Shown here piece after piece: positions 1 to 8,000 of a stretch of 64,000 nt of DNA; position 1 is the first letter of the stretch; the number at the start of each line of letters is the position of its first letter. Origin of the DNA: Dickeya chrysanthemi NCPPB 402 (GTDB lineage Bacteria; Pseudomonadota; Gammaproteobacteria; Enterobacterales; Enterobacteriaceae). Below the pieces are notes generated by a model. The model did not search any database, was not told the origin of the DNA, and saw only the letters and a program-made list of their open reading frames with translations. Where the stretch lies: positions 503,585 through 567,584 of the forward strand of contig NZ_CM001974.1 in assembly GCF_000406105.1 (NCBI RefSeq). The letters are read 5' to 3'. The translations under genes were made by a program, and so were the position numbers.

Positions 1-292
1 GCCCATCAATGGGCCTCGCCCTTCGGGCCGCTGCAAGCAGCGTTCAAATCGGCGTATGCCGATTTGTCGTTCACCCGAATCACTTACCTGAGTAAGCTCA
101 TCGGGATGAAATGAGAGACATCCTGTCTCTCACCAGAGGCCAGCCGTTGGCTGGTCAAATTCGTTCCCGACGAATTTGTCACTCACTTGCCGCGTTACAA
201 GGCTCTTAATGAGCCTTGCCCTGACGGGCCAACGCGTTGCGTTGTTCAACACGCGAGCGTGTTGTCCTGCAACTCGAATTATTTTGGGTATA
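1..292. repeat. Composite ERIC element with inserted hairpin blocks (copy A)
   Basis: The right end (266-292) is the ERIC terminal arm CCTGCAACTCGAATTATT...GGGTATA, and 70-110 is the ERIC central inverted repeat. The rest is a string of small perfect hairpins: 1-14, 18-28, 29-42, 45-66, 113-131, 140-154, 156-178, 198-218, 218-229, 230-244 and 247-264. The 113-178 block recurs in the copy at 8976-9173, and the 198-264 block recurs inverted in the copy at 33150-33343. The left terminal arm is not in the window, so the element is either cut by the window edge or lacks it. It lies just upstream of ohrR. Confidence 0.85.
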
Positions 293-336
293 TTATCAAT
301 GCATTAGTTTTTTCTGCTCTTTTTTTGTTATTTTTT

Positions 337-377
337 AATCTAAATCGCTTGCTATTTAATTTTGAGCGATGTAGATT
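337..377 (+). promoter_or_regulatory. Dyad upstream of ohrR, candidate OhrR operator
   Basis: Imperfect inverted repeat with arms 337-349 (AATCTAAATCGCT) and 365-377 (AGCGATGTAGATT), 12 of 13 pairs matching, ending 8 bases before the ohrR ATG. Its right half (354-377) matches 18 of 24 positions of a sequence upstream of ohr (916-939). OhrR family repressors bind AT-rich dyads and are often autoregulated. The assignment is inference. Confidence 0.45.
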
Positions 378-384
378 GGCGACC

Positions 385-855
385 ATGAACAGAAAAGATA
401 CCAACACCCAACCGACACTGAGTGATGACGCTTTCCAACTGGATGGTCAACTCTGTTTCGCACTCTACTCGGCGAATCTGGCGATGAACAAACTGTATCG
501 CCGTTTGCTGACTGAGTTGAACCTCACTTATCCCCAGTATCTGGTGATGCTGGTGTTGTGGGAACGCGACGGGATAACGGTATCTGAGCTGGGCGAGCGC
601 CTGTTTCTCGATTCCGCCACCCTGACGCCGCTGCTCAAGCGCCTGCAAACCGCAGGGCTGGTGACGCGTCGTCGCGGCACGGAAGATGAACGTCAGGTAC
701 TGATTGAGCTGACCGATGACGGGCGTGGTTTGCAGGATAAAGCGAAAGCGGTGCCGGAAGGCGTGTTCTGTGCATCGGAATGTAATATCGAGCAGTTGCG
801 TGCCATCAAGCACGATCTGGAAACGCTGCGCGCCAGCCTCATCAGGCATATTTGA
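385..855 (+). CDS. ohrR: Organic hydroperoxide-sensing MarR repressor OhrR
   Basis: A 156-residue MarR-family winged-helix regulator, expected to repress ohr and release DNA when a reactive cysteine is oxidised by organic hydroperoxides. The sensing cysteine is C24 in the conserved QLCFALYSA segment. C129 and C133 near the C-terminus could be the resolving cysteine, as in 2-Cys OhrR proteins. The wing lies around residues 75-110. The frame is open from 187, but the upstream part crosses an ERIC element, so the ATG at 385, right after the dyad, is chosen. The partner gene ohr follows 116 bases downstream on the same strand. Confidence 0.93.
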   Translation: MNRKDTNTQPTLSDDAFQLDGQLCFALYSANLAMNKLYRRLLTELNLTYPQYLVMLVLWERDGITVSELGERLFLDSATLTPLLKRLQTAGLVTRRRGTEDERQVLIELTDDGRGLQDKAKAVPEGVFCASECNIEQLRAIKHDLETLRASLIRHI

Positions 856-915
856 TGATGGATGTAGCGTGTGTTTGTTGACTATGCTTTTTTGTATCCA
901 ATTAAGTAGTGTGCG

Positions 916-939
916 ATTTAGTTTTTAGCGATTAAAGTT
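916..939 (+). promoter_or_regulatory. Candidate OhrR site upstream of ohr
   Basis: The segment ATTTA.TTTT.AGCGAT..A..TT repeats the sequence found before ohrR at 354-377 (18 of 24 identical). It sits 33 bases before the ohr ATG. Sharing by exactly these two promoters of one regulator-target pair suggests a common operator; no binding data are available. Confidence 0.45.
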
Positions 940-971
940 ACCAACCCAATCCACTCAAAAGGAGTCACACC

Positions 972-1397
972 ATGTCTATTGAAAAAGTTCTCTATGTTGC
1001 GCATGCCCAGGCGACCGGCGGTCGTGACGGACGCGCGGTCTCTTCCGATCAGCAATTGGATGTCAAATTGACCACCCCGCGCGAGCTGGGTGGGGCCGGC
1101 GGTGAAGGCACCAACCCGGAGCAACTGTTCGCAGCCGGTTACTCCGCCTGTTTTCTGGGGGCGCTGAAGTTCGTCGGCGCACGCGACAAAGTGTCGATTC
1201 CGGCGGGCACCACCATTAATGGCAGCGTGGGGATCGGCGCGATTCCGAACGGTTTCGGCATCGAAGTTGAACTGAAAATCGCTCTGCCGGGTCTGGACCG
1301 TGCGGTAGCGGAAGATCTGGTACAGAAAGCGCACATTGTCTGCCCGTACTCCAACGCGACGCGCGGCAACATTGATGTAAAACTGACCGTCATCTGA
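972..1397 (+). CDS. ohr: Organic hydroperoxide resistance peroxidase Ohr
   Basis: A 141-residue OsmC/Ohr-family thiol peroxidase that reduces organic and fatty-acid hydroperoxides in the cytoplasm, using lipoylated proteins as reductant in known members. The peroxidatic cysteine C60 (AAGYSACF), the resolving C124 ([13 protein letters not shown]) and the active-site R18 and E50 are all present. Length and motifs are typical of the family. A GGAGT ribosome site lies 8 bases before the ATG. With ohrR just upstream it forms the standard peroxide-inducible pair. Confidence 0.96.
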   Translation: MSIEKVLYVAHAQATGGRDGRAVSSDQQLDVKLTTPRELGGAGGEGTNPEQLFAAGYSACFLGALKFVGARDKVSIPAGTTINGSVGIGAIPNGFGIEVELKIALPGLDRAVAEDLVQKAHIVCPYSNATRGNIDVKLTVI

Positions 1398-1465
1398 GTT
1401 AGATAAAAAGCAAACATAACTCATTAAAAAATAGATATTTTCACTTAACGCCAGGGTAAGCCATC

Positions 1466-1676
1466 ATGAAGAAATGTCTTGTCGCGGTCTTGCTGGCCGG
1501 TGACCGACGCCAACTTCGACACGGCGTCTTACCGGCAGTTCCAGAAAGGGTATTTCCTGAGCCGCAGCATGATGGAATGGTTCTGGGATGCCTACACCAC
1601 CGACAGCAAGCAGCGCCGCGATGTGCTGGCCTCACCGTTGCAGGCGTCCACCGAACTGCGTGAACGACTGAAATAA
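1466..1676 (+). pseudogene. Remnant of an alpha/beta-hydrolase (esterase) gene
   Basis: From about 1497 to 1676 one frame encodes VTDANFDTASY..F..GYFLSR..MEWFWDAY, ending in SPLQAS. This resembles the middle of acetyl-esterase/lipase fold-3 hydrolases, where 'MEWFWDAY' and 'SPL.AS' are recurrent motifs. No catalytic GDSAG segment precedes it and no terminal Asp/His follows it. A start codon with a secretion-like MKKCLVAVLLAG lies at 1466 in a different frame, so the gene seems to have lost most of its sequence by deletion and frameshift. The rest of the gap from 1398 to 1735 shows nothing else coding. Confidence 0.6.
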
Positions 1677-1735
1677 TCTCTCCTCTCCCGGCGTCAGCCG
1701 GGGAATCAGGACACCGGTAAACTGGCGCCGGCAAA

Positions 1736-2554
1736 CTACAGTACTTTGTTGAGAAAGCGGACGGTGCGCGGATGGGCCGGATGGTTCAGCACCTGATGCG
1801 CGTCGCCGCTTTCCACGATTTTGCCGTCCACCATAAACACCACCTGATCCGCCACTTCACGCGCGAAACCGATCTCATGGGTGACGATCACCATCGTGAC
1901 GCCCGATCGCGCCAGATCCTTGATCACGTCCAGTACCTCCCCGACCAGTTCCGGATCCAGCGCCGAGGTGGGTTCGTCAAACAGCATCACTTTAGGGTTG
2001 AGCGCCAGCGCACGGGCGATGGCGATGCGTTGTTGCTGCCCGCCGGACAGATGGCGCGGATACGCATGCGCCTTGTGGCGTAATCCGACCCGGTCCAGCA
2101 ATGCCAGTGCCACGCTCCGTGCCTGAGCGCGACGGTACAGGCGGTGCACTCGCGGCGCTTCAATAATGTTTTCCAACACCGTCAGGTGCGGGAACAGGTT
2201 AAAGTTCTGGAAGACGTAGCCGACGCCGAGGCGCTGGCGCAGAATTTCCCGCTCTTTCAGCTCATACAACGTATCACCTGCGCGGCGATAGCCGATGTAG
2301 TCACCGTCGATACGGATAGTGCCTTCGTCCACCCGCTCCAGATGATTGATGGTGCGCAGCAAGGTAGATTTGCCGGACCCCGACGGCCCGATAATCACCG
2401 TGACCGAGCCGGGCGGCAGTGTCAGGTTGATGTTATCCAGCGCCCGGTGTGTGCCGAACCACTTACCGACCCCCTGAATGTCGATCCGGCCTTGATGGGT
2501 GACGGCGCGGGGTGCGGTACGCGCAATCGAATAGAGATCAATAGCTTCAGACAT
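1736..2554 (-). CDS. Amino-acid-type ABC transporter ATP-binding protein
   Basis: A 272-residue ATPase of the polar amino acid uptake (PAAT) family. Walker [10 protein letters not shown] is at residues 56-64, the Q-loop [10 protein letters not shown] near 114-123, the signature LSGGQ at 169-173, Walker B VMLFDEP at 189-195 and the switch histidine at 226. It is the last gene of a minus-strand operon, 18 bases after the permease. It should power import of an amino-acid-like ligand bound by the protein encoded at 4082-5029. Neighbouring acetyltransferase and flavin monooxygenase genes point to a sulfur-containing amino acid, which is inference. Confidence 0.93.
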   Translation of the reverse strand: MSEAIDLYSIARTAPRAVTHQGRIDIQGVGKWFGTHRALDNINLTLPPGSVTVIIGPSGSGKSTLLRTINHLERVDEGTIRIDGDYIGYRRAGDTLYELKEREILRQRLGVGYVFQNFNLFPHLTVLENIIEAPRVHRLYRRAQARSVALALLDRVGLRHKAHAYPRHLSGGQQQRIAIARALALNPKVMLFDEPTSALDPELVGEVLDVIKDLARSGVTMVIVTHEIGFAREVADQVVFMVDGKIVESGDAHQVLNHPAHPRTVRFLNKVL

Positions 2555-2572
2555 GTTGCTTCTCCCTGAAAA

Positions 2573-3508
2573 TCAGCGACGACGATGTGCGGTCAGGCGC
2601 TGAAATAGCCGCCGCAGCGGATGCGTCGGCGTTTCCCGCACCGCGCCGCGGGCGACATAGCGTTCGACAAAATACTGCAACACCGACAGCACGCTGGTGA
2701 TCACCAGATACCAAACGGTGGCGACCATCAGCAGCGGAATCACCTGCTGAGTGCGGTTGTAAATCACCTGCACGGTGTAAAACAGCTCCGGTAGCGCCAG
2801 CACGTACACCACCGAAGTGCCCTTAGCCAGGCTGATGATTTCGTTGAAACCGGTCGGCAAAATCGAGCGTAACGCTTGCGGCAGAATAATCCGCCAGGTG
2901 CGGCGATAACCCGGCAAGCCCAGTGCGGCGGCGGCTTCGAACTGCCCGGCGTCGACGCCGAGAATGCCGCCGCGGATGATTTCGGCGGTGTAGGCCGATT
3001 GCACCAGCGTCAGCCCCAGCACCGCCACGGCGAACGGGCCGAGCACGTCAATGGTCGGGTAGCGGAAAAACTCGATGGACGTGAAGGGGATGCCCAGTGC
3101 CAGCGCGTCGTACAGGTACGAAAAGTTGTAGAGGATAATCAGCACCAGAATCAGCGGCAGCGATCGAAACAGCCAGATATACAACCAGGCCAGCGTGCTG
3201 AGTAAGGTGGACGACGACAACCGCGCCAGCGCCAGCCCGGTGCCGGCGATAATGCTGAACAGGGTGCCCAGCAGCGTCAGCATCAGGGTGCGCCCTAACC
3301 CTTCCAGAATCACCGGGTTAAAGAAATAGCTGGCGAACACCGGCCATTCCCAGCGGCCGTTGAGCGCCACCGACTCGGCAACGCCGGCGAAAATAAACAG
3401 CGAAAACAAGGTGCCGGCGATACGCAACGGATAGCGGGCCGGTACCACGCGTAACGCTGGAGAAGGGGCATCCGCCGGATGCCGTGCAAAGGGGATTGAT
3501 GACGTCAT
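2573..3508 (-). CDS. Amino-acid-type ABC transporter permease
   Basis: A 311-residue inner-membrane protein of the His/Glu/Gln/Arg permease family. After a polar N-terminus it has about five or six hydrophobic segments. The cytoplasmic EAA loop reads EAAAALGLPGYRRTWRIILPQ, which contacts the ATPase. The ATG at 3508 has AGGAT at a suitable distance; the open frame runs back to 3601 but would overlap the acetyltransferase gene. It lies 13 bases after the GNAT gene and 18 before the ATPase, so it is co-transcribed. Only one permease gene is present, so the channel is probably a homodimer. Confidence 0.92.
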   Translation of the reverse strand: MTSSIPFARHPADAPSPALRVVPARYPLRIAGTLFSLFIFAGVAESVALNGRWEWPVFASYFFNPVILEGLGRTLMLTLLGTLFSIIAGTGLALARLSSSTLLSTLAWLYIWLFRSLPLILVLIILYNFSYLYDALALGIPFTSIEFFRYPTIDVLGPFAVAVLGLTLVQSAYTAEIIRGGILGVDAGQFEAAAALGLPGYRRTWRIILPQALRSILPTGFNEIISLAKGTSVVYVLALPELFYTVQVIYNRTQQVIPLLMVATVWYLVITSVLSVLQYFVERYVARGAVRETPTHPLRRLFQRLTAHRRR

Positions 3509-3521
3509 AAGCGTATCCTTA

Positions 3522-4052
3522 TTACCCGACGGCCCGTTCATGTTGCGCTGCCCGGCTAGCCGACGGCTCATACAGCGGCTTACGAAACGGCAACCGGCCA
3601 TCGTGCGGCGGCAGGCTGTAATATTCCGGATCGAGTTGAGTATCGAACTGCGGCAGATAGCCTTCGCTCAGGTACAACCCAACCGCTTCCGGCTGACGGA
3701 AACCGGTGGTCAGGAACAGCGCCTGATAACCCAACCGACGGGCATGGTGTTCCAGTTCACGCAGCACCCGCCTGGCCAGCCCCTGACGGCGCAGGGTTTT
3801 GTCGGTCCAGATCCTTTTGAGCTCGGCGGTGGCGACGTCGTAGCGTTTGAACGCGCCGGTGGCGATGGGGCGTTCGTCGCGCAGCAATACGATAAAAATA
3901 CCGTCGGGCGGTAAATACAGCCCGTGATCTTCCGAATCCTGATGGGCGAAGTAGTCGCCATAGCGTTGGCGGTATTCGGCAAATAACCCGTCCAGAACCG
4001 GGGTAATGCGCGGGTCTTCCGGGTCAGTAATCATGAAACGTTCGTCAGACAT
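3522..4052 (-). CDS. GNAT-family N-acetyltransferase
   Basis: A 176-residue GNAT acetyltransferase with the acetyl-CoA pyrophosphate-binding loop RRQGLA at 88-93 and a conserved C-terminal fold. It sits between the solute-binding protein and permease genes of an amino acid ABC transporter. In B. subtilis, YxeL and YtmI are GNAT enzymes in the same context that N-acetylate S-modified cysteines before oxidative C-S cleavage. A similar role here is inferred from gene context only. Confidence 0.85.
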   Translation of the reverse strand: MSDERFMITDPEDPRITPVLDGLFAEYRQRYGDYFAHQDSEDHGLYLPPDGIFIVLLRDERPIATGAFKRYDVATAELKRIWTDKTLRRQGLARRVLRELEHHARRLGYQALFLTTGFRQPEAVGLYLSEGYLPQFDTQLDPEYYSLPPHDGRLPFRKPLYEPSASRAAQHERAVG

Positions 4053-4081
4053 GGTGTTCTCCCTGTACGGCCGGATGCGGA

Positions 4082-5029
4082 TTACAGCGGCGTGTCGCCC
4101 AGACCCGGCGGGTTGATTGCCGAGCGATCGATGCGCTCCACGCTTTCCCCCCAGCGGTTCAGCACCCGGTCGTATTCACCGCTCTGAATCACGCCGTTGA
4201 GCGCGGTATTGAGCGCGGTCACCAGGCCGTTGCCTTTGCGGGTGGTGACCGCGATGTGCGCCACCTGCGGCCAGCCGCCGTTGACGGTGCCCACCAGTCG
4301 GGTTTGCTCGTGCAGCGCTGCCGCATAGGCGCCGGTGACGTTCGGGCCGAACGTGGCGTCGGCGCGGCCGGACTGAATACTCAGGTTGGCGGCGGCGGCA
4401 TCGGTGACGTAAACCGGTTGAAAAGGCGGTAAGCCGGCGGCGCGATTTTGCTTATCCCAGTCGAGCAGGATGGCTTCCTGATTGGTGCCGGAACCGACGA
4501 TAATTCGCAGCCCGGCGATATCCCTGGCGGTTTGGATCGCGCTTATCTTGCTGTTGGACTTCACGTAGAAGCCCAATGTGTCGGCGCGGTAGGTGGCAAA
4601 GTCAAAACGTTCTTTACGCGCTTTGGTGACGGTCACGTTGGTGATGGCGACATCGTACTTGCCGGAGGCGACGCCCAACGGCCAGTCTTCCCATGAGGTC
4701 GCCACCAGATTCAATTCCAGCCCGAGGCTGTCGGCCACCAGCCGGGCGATGTCCGGTTCGCTGCCGATGAGGCTTTTGTTGTCATCGGCCAGAAAAGCCA
4801 GCGGCGGCGAGGAACCTAATGCCGCTACGGCGACGGTGAGTTTACCCGGTGCGACAAACCTGAACCCCGGCGGGATCTGCGCGATGGCCTGCGGGTTCTT
4901 GGGCGCATGGATCGGTTGTCGGTTAGCGTTGAGATCAATGCCGGCGGCCTGTGCGCTGCTGAGCAATAGCCAGCCGCCAAACAGCGTGGCGACCAGGCGG
5001 TAAAACGAATGAACAGCGAGAGTCTGCAT
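4082..5029 (-). CDS. Amino-acid-type ABC transporter substrate-binding protein
   Basis: A 315-residue periplasmic solute-binding protein of family 3 (PF00497 type). It has a signal peptide of about 28 residues ending SSAQA. The mature protein has the family order: ligand-binding start TVAVAALGSSPPLAF, the DIARLVADSLG helix, the KYDVAITNVTVTKARKERFDFATY hinge region and a C-terminal SGEYDRVLNRWGES helix. The ATG at 5029 is chosen because the signal peptide starts there, although the frame is open further upstream. The ligand is unknown. A degenerate second copy lies immediately upstream. Confidence 0.92.
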   Translation of the reverse strand: MQTLAVHSFYRLVATLFGGWLLLSSAQAAGIDLNANRQPIHAPKNPQAIAQIPPGFRFVAPGKLTVAVAALGSSPPLAFLADDNKSLIGSEPDIARLVADSLGLELNLVATSWEDWPLGVASGKYDVAITNVTVTKARKERFDFATYRADTLGFYVKSNSKISAIQTARDIAGLRIIVGSGTNQEAILLDWDKQNRAAGLPPFQPVYVTDAAAANLSIQSGRADATFGPNVTGAYAAALHEQTRLVGTVNGGWPQVAHIAVTTRKGNGLVTALNTALNGVIQSGEYDRVLNRWGESVERIDRSAINPPGLGDTPL

Positions 5030-5075
5030 AGCGTATTTCCTTAAAAATAAAACCTCAGCGGAAGGACGAACCGCG

Positions 5076-5204
5076 TTACTCGTCCAGACCGCGTGGATTA
5101 ATGTCGGAGCGCGTGACTTTTTCGTCATTCTCGCCCCAGCGATCCAGCACCTGTGCGTACTGCCCGCTTGCGCTGAACAGCAGTGCGGCAAGCAGTAGCG
5201 TGGC
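5076..5204 (-). pseudogene. Internal-deletion remnant of a second substrate-binding protein gene
   Basis: On the minus strand one frame joins a hydrophobic signal-peptide piece (ATLLLAALLFSA) directly to SGQYAQVLDRWGENDEKV, ending INPRGLDE and a stop. The second part parallels the C-terminus of the intact neighbour (SGEYDRVLNRWGES, INPPGL). About 250 middle codons, the ligand-binding core, are missing. This looks like a decayed paralogue in the same operon, consistent with an ancestor carrying two binding proteins. Confidence 0.75.
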
Positions 5205-5210
5205 GCGCGT

Positions 5211-6587
5211 TCACGGTGCCGTTTCCTCTGTTGGCCGGCGGGCAGCGGCGTAACGGTTAACCGGATACTCCAGCGCCAGACTTTCCCGCAGCGTGTAGCC
5301 GGGATAGTCACGGCGGAATACACCGCGCTGTTGCAGTAACGGCACCACCTGATCGACAAACCGGGTGAAGTTGTCCGGCGTGGCGCTCTGGATGATGAAG
5401 CCGTCGGCGGCGCGCTGTTCGAACCACAGTTGCAACCCATCCGCCACTTGTTGCGGCGTACCGCCGAACAGCGGGCGTGGCGTAGTGGCTTCCAGCGCCA
5501 CCTGACGCAGGGTTAATCCGCGTTCGCGGGCGTTGCGTTTGATTTCATCGGTGGTGCTGCGAAAGCTGTTCTGACCCAGCGCGCCGATATCCGGAAACGG
5601 CTCATCCAGCGGGTGCTGCGAGAAGTCGTAGTGTTCGAAGTAGCGGCCGAGGTAATTCAGTGCATCTTCAATAGTGACCAGTGCGGCGGTGTTCTGATAC
5701 TGGCGCTCCACGTCTTCTGCGTCGTCGCCCACCAGTACGCTGACGCCCTGAAAAATGTGCAACTGATCGTCACGTCGCCCGTGTTCTGCAAGCTGTTGTT
5801 TGACGTCGCGGTAAAACGCCTGCGCTTCCGTCAGCGTGTGCTGGTGGGTGAAGATGGCATCGGCGTGGCTGGCGGCCAGTTTCTTGCCGTCATCCGACGC
5901 CCCGGCCTGAAAGATAATCGGGCGGCCCTGCGGTGTACGCCCGATATTGAGCGGCCCGGCGACGGAGAAGAATTCACCCTGATGATTCAATGGATGCAGT
6001 TTTTGCGGGTCGAAGAAGCGGCCGCTGGCCTTGTCACGGATAAACGCATCGTCTTCCCAGGAATCCCACAATCCTTTGACCACCTGTAGAAACTCATCGG
6101 CGATGCGGTAGCGCAGGGCGTGTTCCGGGTGTCGGGGGCGGGAAAAGTTTTTGGCCGACCCTTCCAGCGGCGAGGTCACCACATTCCAGCCGGCGCGGCC
6201 GTGGCTAAGATGGTCGAGGCTGGCGAATTGGCGCGCCGTGGTGAACGGCTCGCTGTAGGAAGTGGACAGCGTGCCGACCAGCCCGATGTGATGGGTTGAT
6301 GCCGCCAGCGCCGACAGCAACGTCAGCGGCTCAAAGCGGTTCAAAAAATGGGGGATGGATTTTTCGTTGATATACAAACCGTCAGCCACAAAGGCGAAGT
6401 CGAATTTGCCCTGCTCGGCTTTTTTCACCGAATCCAGTACGAAGCCGAAATTGATGCTGGCGTCCGGCACTACGTTGCTGTGCCGCCAGGCCGACATATT
6501 TCCGGCCGCGCCCTGCAAGATGACCCCCAGCCTCAACTGACGCCGGTCAGGGTTCGTGTTGTTTCCGGGAATGGTTTTTTTACTCAT
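5211..6587 (-). CDS. NtaA/SnaA-type FMNH2-dependent monooxygenase
   Basis: A 458-residue bacterial-luciferase-fold monooxygenase of the nitrilotriacetate monooxygenase/DszA group. These enzymes use reduced FMN from a separate reductase. Family signatures are [17 protein letters not shown] near the N-terminus, [19 protein letters not shown] and [11 protein letters not shown], and [15 protein letters not shown] in the middle. The ATG at 6587 has GGGAG about 6 bases before it; an in-frame ATG two codons earlier lies too close to that site. It is the first gene of the transporter operon. B. subtilis YxeK and YtnJ belong to this group and open S-alkylcysteines, so this is the probable C-S-cleaving or oxygenating enzyme. 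Confidence 0.9.
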   Translation of the reverse strand: MSKKTIPGNNTNPDRRQLRLGVILQGAAGNMSAWRHSNVVPDASINFGFVLDSVKKAEQGKFDFAFVADGLYINEKSIPHFLNRFEPLTLLSALAASTHHIGLVGTLSTSYSEPFTTARQFASLDHLSHGRAGWNVVTSPLEGSAKNFSRPRHPEHALRYRIADEFLQVVKGLWDSWEDDAFIRDKASGRFFDPQKLHPLNHQGEFFSVAGPLNIGRTPQGRPIIFQAGASDDGKKLAASHADAIFTHQHTLTEAQAFYRDVKQQLAEHGRRDDQLHIFQGVSVLVGDDAEDVERQYQNTAALVTIEDALNYLGRYFEHYDFSQHPLDEPFPDIGALGQNSFRSTTDEIKRNARERGLTLRQVALEATTPRPLFGGTPQQVADGLQLWFEQRAADGFIIQSATPDNFTRFVDQVVPLLQQRGVFRRDYPGYTLRESLALEYPVNRYAAARRPTEETAP

Positions 6588-7010
6588 CAGCATGCTCCCT
6601 ACAGCGAAATTTGGCGAAAGGAAATCCGTCTCCGGCACGGATAAGGTGCGGGAGAAACCCTATATTCAGGTGGTTAATGGCGAGTTAAGAAAACTGGAAA
6701 GTACTATTGACGAGCGGATCCGGGATGTAAAACAACAAATCTGAATATGCCAAAGCAAAAAAATATCTCAGAGGGTTTTGTGATTTGTTTATTCAACAAT
6801 TGAAGTTAAAGCGATAAGGAAGAGAAATAGAAATGTCTGTTGAATAGTTTCATGCCGTGAAGAATAGGTGATTTACTTTTTTGATTATTTTTTATCTCAC
6901 TGTTGGGTAGTGAGATTTGTACTAAATAAACACTATTTTGTTATTTATGGATTTTTATCGCGTATGAAAATATGCAAAAAATTCAGGCCCGGATCAAAAA
7001 AGGGAAATAT
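6588..7010. promoter_or_regulatory. Divergent promoter region between two flavin monooxygenase genes
   Basis: This AT-rich 423-base gap separates the divergent monooxygenase genes and must hold both promoters. The clearest structure is a perfect 8-base inverted repeat, ATCTCACT (6894-6901) and AGTGAGAT (6909-6916), separated by 7 bases. Such a dyad could be a regulator site, but no regulator gene is adjacent. No coding sequence is convincing. Confidence 0.5.
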
Positions 7011-8000
7011 ATGGATTATCGTCTTGGCTTATTAGATCAAAGCCCGATTGCGCAGGGGATGACGGCTACCGACGCGCTGGCGCAGACTACGGCCTTGGCC
7101 GGTGTCGCCGAAACGTTGGGATACTCCCGTTTCTGGGTATCTGAGCATCACAATTCGGATGTTCTGGCGGGGGCGTCGCCGGAAGTGTTGATAGCCTGGC
7201 TGCTGGCCCATACCCGGCACATCCGCATTGGGTCCGGCGGGGTGATGCTGCAACATTACAGCCCTTATAAAGTGGCGGAGAATTTTCATGTGCTGTCGTC
7301 GCTGGCGCCGGAGCGCGTCGATCTTGGCGTGGGTAAAGCCCCCGGCGGTTTTCCGCTGTCGACCCGAGCGCTGCAACAAGACGTCGACCCGACGCGTCAG
7401 GTAGCGTTTGACGATAAACTGCGACAACTGAACGCACTGCTGGAGGCGCTGCCCTCAGATCATGACGGCTTGTCTGCTACGCCATTACCGCCGGCACCGC
7501 CGACGCGCTTTTTGCTGGGAGCCAGTGCAGACAGTGCGCGTCTGGCGGCATCACTGGGATGGCATTTTGTGTTCGCCGGTTTTATCCAGCCCAGTGAGCG
7601 TGTGCTGACCGAGGCGTTACTTGCCTGGCGCGAGTATCGGCCCGAACACGCGCAGGCGCTGTTGTCACTGTCAGTTGTCGTGGCAGGCAGTCACGATGAA
7701 GCCAAAGCATTGGCGGGTGAGCGTTATAACTACAAGGTGTACATCGGTGATCGTGCGCCACTCAATGTGCTGACGCAGGAACAGGCGGACAGGCTGGTGC
7801 AACAATCCGGCAGTACGCTGTTCCGTATTGAAAAGCAGGCACAAAATATTCTGTACGGCACCACGCAGGAGGTCCATCACCAGTTGCAGTATTACCATCA
7901 ACGTTTCGGCATCGACGAGTTCATCATCCATACCCCTATCGACGACCCGACCGCACGCCTGACCTCGATCCGTGGTCTGGCGGCCGGGCTTAGGGGATAG
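7011..8000 (+). CDS. Luciferase-like flavin monooxygenase (MsnO8/YtmO group)
   Basis: A 329-residue luciferase-family oxidoreductase of the 'group 1' type. It carries LGLLDQSPIA at the start, SRFWVSEHHN near residue 40, IRIGSGGVMLQHYSPYKVAE and the PERVDLGVGKAPGG segment. It probably uses reduced flavin. The ATG at 7011 (MDYRLG) follows an AAAAAGGGA ribosome site; an ATG 13 codons upstream gives an atypical basic extension. It is divergent from the transporter operon. B. subtilis YtmO, in an operon for S-modified cysteine use, is of the same group, which supports a shared pathway role by inference. Confidence 0.88.
   Translation: MDYRLGLLDQSPIAQGMTATDALAQTTALAGVAETLGYSRFWVSEHHNSDVLAGASPEVLIAWLLAHTRHIRIGSGGVMLQHYSPYKVAENFHVLSSLAPERVDLGVGKAPGGFPLSTRALQQDVDPTRQVAFDDKLRQLNALLEALPSDHDGLSATPLPPAPPTRFLLGASADSARLAASLGWHFVFAGFIQPSERVLTEALLAWREYRPEHAQALLSLSVVVAGSHDEAKALAGERYNYKVYIGDRAPLNVLTQEQADRLVQQSGSTLFRIEKQAQNILYGTTQEVHHQLQYYHQRFGIDEFIIHTPIDDPTARLTSIRGLAAGLRG

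Noticed and set aside
1..264. Series of short repeats at the left edge as a CRISPR array
   Set aside because: Each unit is a different palindrome and there is no constant repeat or spacer pattern. The ends and core are ERIC.
1687..1735. Small GC-rich hairpins after the ABC operon as a terminator
   Set aside because: CCCGGC/GCCGGG is present but there is no T run in the operon's direction, so I do not call it a terminator.
6556..6744. 62-residue frame upstream of the divergent monooxygenase
   Set aside because: It overlaps the start of the monooxygenase gene, has no ribosome site and encodes nothing recognisable.
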